Shown one piece after another: positions 57,706 through 64,000 of a stretch of DNA of 64,000 nucleotides. The position numbers were made by a program, and so were the translations under genes. The DNA comes from Halocaridina rubra (Eukaryota > Arthropoda > Malacostraca > Decapoda > Atyidae): assembly GCA_037179515.1 (NCBI GenBank), contig JAXCGZ010000098.1, positions 66,001 to 130,000 of the forward strand, given 5' to 3'. Every line of letters begins with the position of its first letter. The first letter of the stretch is position 1. The notes beneath the pieces were generated by a model. It was not told the origin of the DNA. It saw nothing but the letters and a program-made list of their open reading frames with translations, and did not search any database.

Positions 57706-58440
57706 GCTGGAAAAGGGGTTACTTGCATTCTCTCTCCATGTTGCTTTTCTATAATATCACTCCGGTATAATATTAGCGTTTTAGGATAGTAATAACATAT
57801 TTGGCAATGATTTTAAAACTAATTTCATTTTGTCCAATTTGAGTATTTTCTTTTTTTTATAAATTCATTGAGCATAACAGCGTCAGGCAATTACATATAT
57901 CAAGAAACGTTTAAACAAGTTTTGGAATAAAAAAAAAAAATAGTCTTCACAAGACGTACCACACAGACATTATGTACATTGAGTTGATGGCATTGCATAC
58001 ATCCCACGATATACAAATTATACAATACTATTTACTGTTCAATTAATAAAACTTAAGATTTACCATTGTGCACCTATGGCGTTAATCAGGTCCATAAATA
58101 AAAAGAATTTGAAGGAAAAATTTCTGCAGATCGTGCCACAAAAGCAGGCACATGATACTGAGGTCGTACAGTAATCCTTCCATAAGAATTACATACAGTA
58201 TATACTAGATTACTATTTACATTTGCATATATAAAAAAAAAAGAAATACAAACGGCAATATATTAGAGGAACATCAACATGAAAATAAAATTTCCTTTAC
58301 AATGATAAGGACTTTATTTCACTGGTATTGTCATAGCAACACCTCTTACTACCGCCACTACCACTACTACTTCTACTTCTACTGCTGCTACTGCTAATAT
58401 TATTAATGATAATATTCATAATATTAGCAATAATAATTAA
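57706..58440. other. Unassigned AT-rich sequence
   Basis: No gene recognised. Confidence 0.5.
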
Positions 58441-58445
58441 TGATG

Positions 58446-58509
<64 letters not shown>

Positions 58510-58532
58510 TAATAACAATAATAATAATAACA

Positions 58533-58601
<69 letters not shown>

Positions 58602-58613
58602 TTAATAATAATG

Positions 58614-58709
<96 letters not shown>

Positions 58710-58823
58710 TTGATTCGTCAGGTTTATTACCCATCTTTATAGTAGGTCGCTGTTTTTGTAGAACCGCCTCCACCTGCCTCTATCTCCTGTAATGTTGGCA
58801 TCCGGGCCCTTCTCTTTCATATA

Positions 58824-58910
<87 letters not shown>

Positions 58911-58931
58911 ATAATAATAATAATAATGATA

Positions 58932-59000
<69 letters not shown>
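58441..59000. repeat. (AAT)n and inverse (ATT)n arrays
   Basis: (AAT)n at 58441-58710 and (ATT)n at 58823-59000 with a short AAT return near 58909. About 110 bp of unique sequence lies between the opposite arrays. Confidence 0.97.
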
Positions 59001-59089
59001 TGTGTACATTCTGAAAGTTCTTTACAAAAAAATAATCTTAAATTTCCATTGCCATATTGCAATCAGTCGTATTTTTACCTCAAGCAGTA

Positions 59090-59830
59090 TTGTCTGTACT
59101 GACGATGGTCTCGGATAGTATTCCATGTTCTCTCATCTCTGGAGTGGATAATTTTTTGCTGAAAATACTGACTGAAACCTCTAACATATTTTTTGGCTTA
59201 TTTCATCAGTTTGAGTAAGATTTCTCTTACATTTTTTATTGAACCATATTTCTCTGTCAGAAATAAATCTTATTTAGGTAGATATTTGTAGCAGCTAAGG
59301 AGCCCCTCATATTCCTTACAAAAGATTCCATACGACTCCTATACAGATTTATTGTAATATGGTCCTTCCCTAAATAATCTTTAATCTTCTTGTAATTTCC
59401 TTTTGGATAATTGTCTCTTATATCCTATTCGGTCCTCCCACTTACAGACAGAACATCCTAGATGATGTAATTCGTCAACGACACACAGTGGTCACTTTTT
59501 TCAAGCAGTTGCTCATACTCAGTGTTGATACAAAAAATTTTCCAGTACACAATCAAGGAATCCTCATCACTGCATGGGTCAAGTCTCTAGTCATATTAAC
59601 CAACAATCTTCCACGTGCTATGTTTGCAACTAAATCTATAACTTTCAGTGTGCTTATATTACTTTCCTCATATACCACTAATCTATGCTGATTCCTTGGT
59701 GGGTCATGTACTAGAACCATTATAAGGCTCTCTGATCCTGTATATACGCGAGTGACAATAAACTCTTCGAACTCACTTTCTATAGCAATTTGCTTCTTGG
59801 AACCTATCACTTATAAGCAACGATATCCCT
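59090..59830 (-). mobile_element. Decayed LINE family A copy (endonuclease end and linker)
   Basis: On minus, 59420-59270 translates in pieces to DNYPKGNYKKIKD and YNKSV, with FCKEYE. These match the start of the family A linker (RNYQKGDYIKMNE, FYNKSVQEMYDIFCEKYG). Further upstream (59810-59553) an open 85-codon piece with SESLIMVLVHDPPRN and NIARGRLLV fits the end of a CR1 endonuclease domain (V.YRPP... and ..GDFN positions). Stops and frameshifts throughout. Confidence 0.65.
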
Positions 59831-61204
<1,374 letters not shown>

Positions 61205-61424
61205 ATACCGTACATATACGCGCACATATATTGACATCTTATATCGAATAAAGAATATTTGTTATGATTTTCAGTCTTGAAGCTCCCTTTCAAAATAAAA
61301 ACACCCAAAATATCCACAACAATGAATTCTTTACATTAATACGATCGAAAAGGAGTTTTTTTGGAAGTATTTTTATGGGGTTTAATCGAAAAATATGATG
61401 GCTTTTTAGCTCTGTTCATTAAAT

Positions 61425-62330
61425 TGAGGTGAATTAAACCCCGCCCAGAATAATAGTATGGATCGCATAATTGTCTGACAGCCGTATTCAGTGCGCTCCC
61501 CTTCCTGGACAGCCAATCAGATACCTCTATTTTACTGTTTAGGCACTGCTTATTTTACATATAAGGAACCAAATCATATCCCAAGCTAATGTGTTCTTAG
61601 ATGTGGGAGGTTGTTGATGAAACAGTATCCTCATTACCTGGGATATCAGCAGTGTCATATGTCTGTCTTGCACCTCTTAAGCAATAAAAATATTATTTCT
61701 ATGCATTTAATAGAGGTGAAGTAAGTCCTATCCAGAATAATGTGGACCGAGTAATTTGTTGACACCTTTTTTAGTGTACGCTCCTTTCAAAGACAGCCAT
61801 TTACATATTTTCAAATTATTTTAGTTATGCTTGCTGTCTCAACTCAGGCCCTCTGTAGGTATGCCACAATTGGCTGACAGCTTTGATCACAGTGCACCTC
61901 TTCTTGGGACAGCCGCTCAAAATACTTCACTTTTACTGTTAGTGAAGCAGTTTCCTCACTACTTCAACTTTCATCAGTGACAAAATATCTCTTATACAAA
62001 TCATAGCTAAAATAGATAAAAACTTTGAGCTCTCTTCTCTAGAGAGTATAAAATAAACCTCGTCCAGAATATGACATTGACCGCATAATTGGCTGACAGT
62101 CTTGTTCAGTGCATACCTTTACCCAGGACAGCCAATCGAAATATATCACTTCACTTTTGGGAGATGCTTGTCTTACCTCTACTTGCTGAATCACCTCAGG
62201 CTTTCAGAGAATACGCTATTAAAAGTGTGTGGTCTTTGGTGGTGCAGAGTCTTCATTACATCGAATATCTGCAGTGGCATAATGTTGGGTTTGTAGCTAT
62301 TATGTAAAACAATTACAAATGCGTAACCCA
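61425..62330. repeat. Diverged repeat, four copies of an approximately 150-300-bp module
   Basis: Modules near 61431, 61713, 61860 and 62045 share CC..CCAGAATA, GCATAATTG.CTGACAG, CAGTGC and GGACAGCCA.TC in the same order. Confidence 0.65.
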
Positions 62331-62384
62331 TTAAGGAAAAATGTATGATTTATTGTAATGGGTTTTTCATCGTCACAGAGTGTT

Positions 62385-63115
62385 TCTTGGGTTTTTTAAT
62401 CCCCCATGGAATTTTCAGGGTATTTCTATGTAATATAATTACTGAAAGTATATCATGTATACTATATTCAACCTCAAATGTTGAAGAGTGTGTTGGGAAA
62501 TTTTGTATTATACAGAATGTTTCAGAAAGTTTTGTAGCTATACATTGTTTTTATGGAAATATATCAACTTACTATGGGTACTTCATCTTTACAAGATTCC
62601 TGCTTCAGGAATTAAAGAATATTTTTGAGGGTTTGATACCTTTCCAGGGGGTATTATGGTGGATTTCAACTTAATTTCATTACTTTGGATATTTCATCTT
62701 AAGTATTGGGAGTATTTTATCAATACATGATTCCCGCTTCAATAGATACAGGGTGTGTCCCTTGGTCTTCTATTGCTCCATAGGGTGTTATGTGGGTAAT
62801 TCATCTTAGTATAATTACCAAACATATTTCATCTTTTCAAAATTACTGATTCAGGAGTTACATGGTGTTTGTTAATGTTCTTTACCTCTCCAGTGGGGGA
62901 TTTTATCTTCATACGATTACTTTGGCCACCTCATTTTAATTCTATTGCTGGAATATTTCATCTTTACAAGATTCAAGCTTCAGAAGCTACCAAAGAGATT
63001 AAATGAGTATTAGCTCTCCTAGGTGTTTTATGGGATGACTCATATTAATCACTTTGGGTATATCATACTTAGTGAGAATTTCACCATTACAAGATTCTCT
63101 GTTCAAGTGTTACAG
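62385..63115. repeat. Diverged tandem repeat, about 120-130-bp unit
   Basis: The anchor ATTTCATCTTTACAAGATTC (variants) at about 62580, 62710, 62827, 62947 and 63079 is followed by GCTTCAG and TTA...GGTGTT-like text. Roughly five units. Confidence 0.65.
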
Positions 63116-64000
63116 TGCTTACAGGAATAGTCTACCATCTTCGTTTCACTTTGCTCTTTTTTCTCATTTTTAATATGATTATGGAAGGTTCTGTACTTTC
63201 CCCTCTTGATAAACCTGAACATTCTTTTATCTCAATCTCTTCCATTTCCATCCCCCTCCATAAATTCCTCCTACTCAGTACCGCTTTGCCTAACCTTCTC
63301 TTTGACTTCCTATGGGATGATTACTTCTTTCGGACTTGCAATCCTGATTTGGTAGCCCAAAAAGTTACTGATATCATAACCTCGGGCATGGAGGTGTTCA
63401 TCCCCTCCTCTATGAAAACTTTTTCTCCCTATAGTCCTAGGTATGACCATGCCTGCTCCATGACTATTCAGTCAAGAGGTCAGGCATACCGGTTGTACCA
63501 ATCTCTCCTTCTGATTTAAATCACTCTGCTACTATTACAGCCAGGTATCATTGTACTGTTCAGATTCAAAAGTCTAAAGTTTCCTTTTTAAGAAAAAAGT
63601 TTATAATCTTAATTCCTCTCCCAGTGATAAATGTATCTGGTTCTTAGACAAACAGCTCTCCAAAACTTCTTTAACCAAACCTTTCCCTCTCTCATTCGTT
63701 CTGATGGCTCTATAGCTTGCTCTCCCACTGATGAAGCCACTCTCTTTGGCTTTCAATTTTCTGAAAACTTTTCTTAAAGCAATCAAGGTGCTCCTGTTCC
63801 TCGTAATTTACCCATTTCTAAACCTATGCTTTCCTTTCTGCTTTCTTACTGCAAAATCCATAATGTTCTTTGCTCATTAAAGATGAAAAAGGCATTCGAA
63901 CCTGATGGTATCCCTGCAAGGTTCCTTAAGGAGTTTGTATATGAAGTGGTTCCCTTGGTTTTCTTCACTCATTCTCTCAATCAGTATCTATCTTTCATTT
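63116..64000 (+). mobile_element. LINE family C, second copy, runs off the window
   Basis: Plus-strand pieces: FLWDDYFFRTCNPDLVAQKV and the rest of an endonuclease-RT linker (63115-63519), then frameshifted pieces, and from about 63780 NQGAPVPRNLPISKPMLSF and KKAFEPDGIPARFLKEF. The last matches KASGPDGIPARFLKEF of the copy at 28986-30965. RT motifs A and C would lie beyond 64000. Several stops, so a pseudogene so far as visible. Confidence 0.83.

Noticed and set aside
63601..63786. Minus-strand 61-codon ORF
   Set aside because: Antisense shadow of the family C LINE linker region.

Overview
The window is eukaryotic, non-genic, repeat-dominated DNA. It most likely comes from an arthropod, and a decapod crustacean (shrimp, crayfish or crab) fits best. 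This is inference from the very high density of long (TA)n, (CT)n/(GA)n, (AAT)n/(TTA)n and (CA)n arrays, BEL/Pao and CR1-like retroelements, tRNA-derived SINEs, and scattered TTAGG-like (TTAGGT) motifs. I found no convincing host protein-coding gene. Every long open frame that is not simple-repeat translation is a retroelement remnant.

Layout. 1-6.5 kb: a decayed BEL/Pao element on the minus strand (gag, zinc knuckles, protease, RT, RNase H), split at 2.03-4.20 kb by a nested, almost intact CR1-like LINE (family A). 6.5-12.9 kb: simple repeats, a 230-bp palindromic element (8659-8888), two SINEs and an inverted repeat. 13.0-16.5 kb: two adjacent plus-strand LINE copies (family B), both starting at almost the same RT codon and ending in TTTGAC/TTTGA repeats. 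17-29 kb: microsatellites, a family A 3' fragment inserted in (CA)n at 24.15 kb, SINE pieces and diverged tandem repeats. 29.1-30.96 kb: LINE family C (minus). 31-36.5 kb: microsatellites and a SINE. 36.5-40.65 kb: a tandem array of about 273-bp units, each with a 69-nt tRNA-like sequence. 41.8-49.0 kb: a complete minus-strand LTR retrotransposon with LTRs, PBS, PPT and a Gag-like ORF but no visible pol. 50.5 and 51.2 kb: two palindromic Harbinger-type MITEs with TTA/TAA target duplications. 52.2-52.5 kb: an inverted SINE pair. 53.6-54.2 kb: 3' end of LINE family D. 56.9 kb: a SINE. 57.2-63.1 kb: diverged tandem repeats, inverted AAT/ATT arrays and a decayed family A LINE. 63.1-64.0 kb: a family C LINE running off the window.

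The most unusual object is the 36.5-40.65 kb array. It has 16 tRNA-like copies, all exactly 69 nt, 13 on minus then 3 on plus across an abrupt inversion, with a 4-unit (1090-bp) higher-order repeat. The whole block is bracketed by ATTACAATCTAT and sits in a sequence whose uninterrupted paralogue lies at about 34.87-35.09 kb. It therefore looks like a discrete insertion of a tRNA-derived, partly fold-back satellite. The second is the 7.1-kb LTR element with Gag only. Both LTRs are identical over about 690 bp as read by eye, which implies recent mobilisation, presumably in trans.
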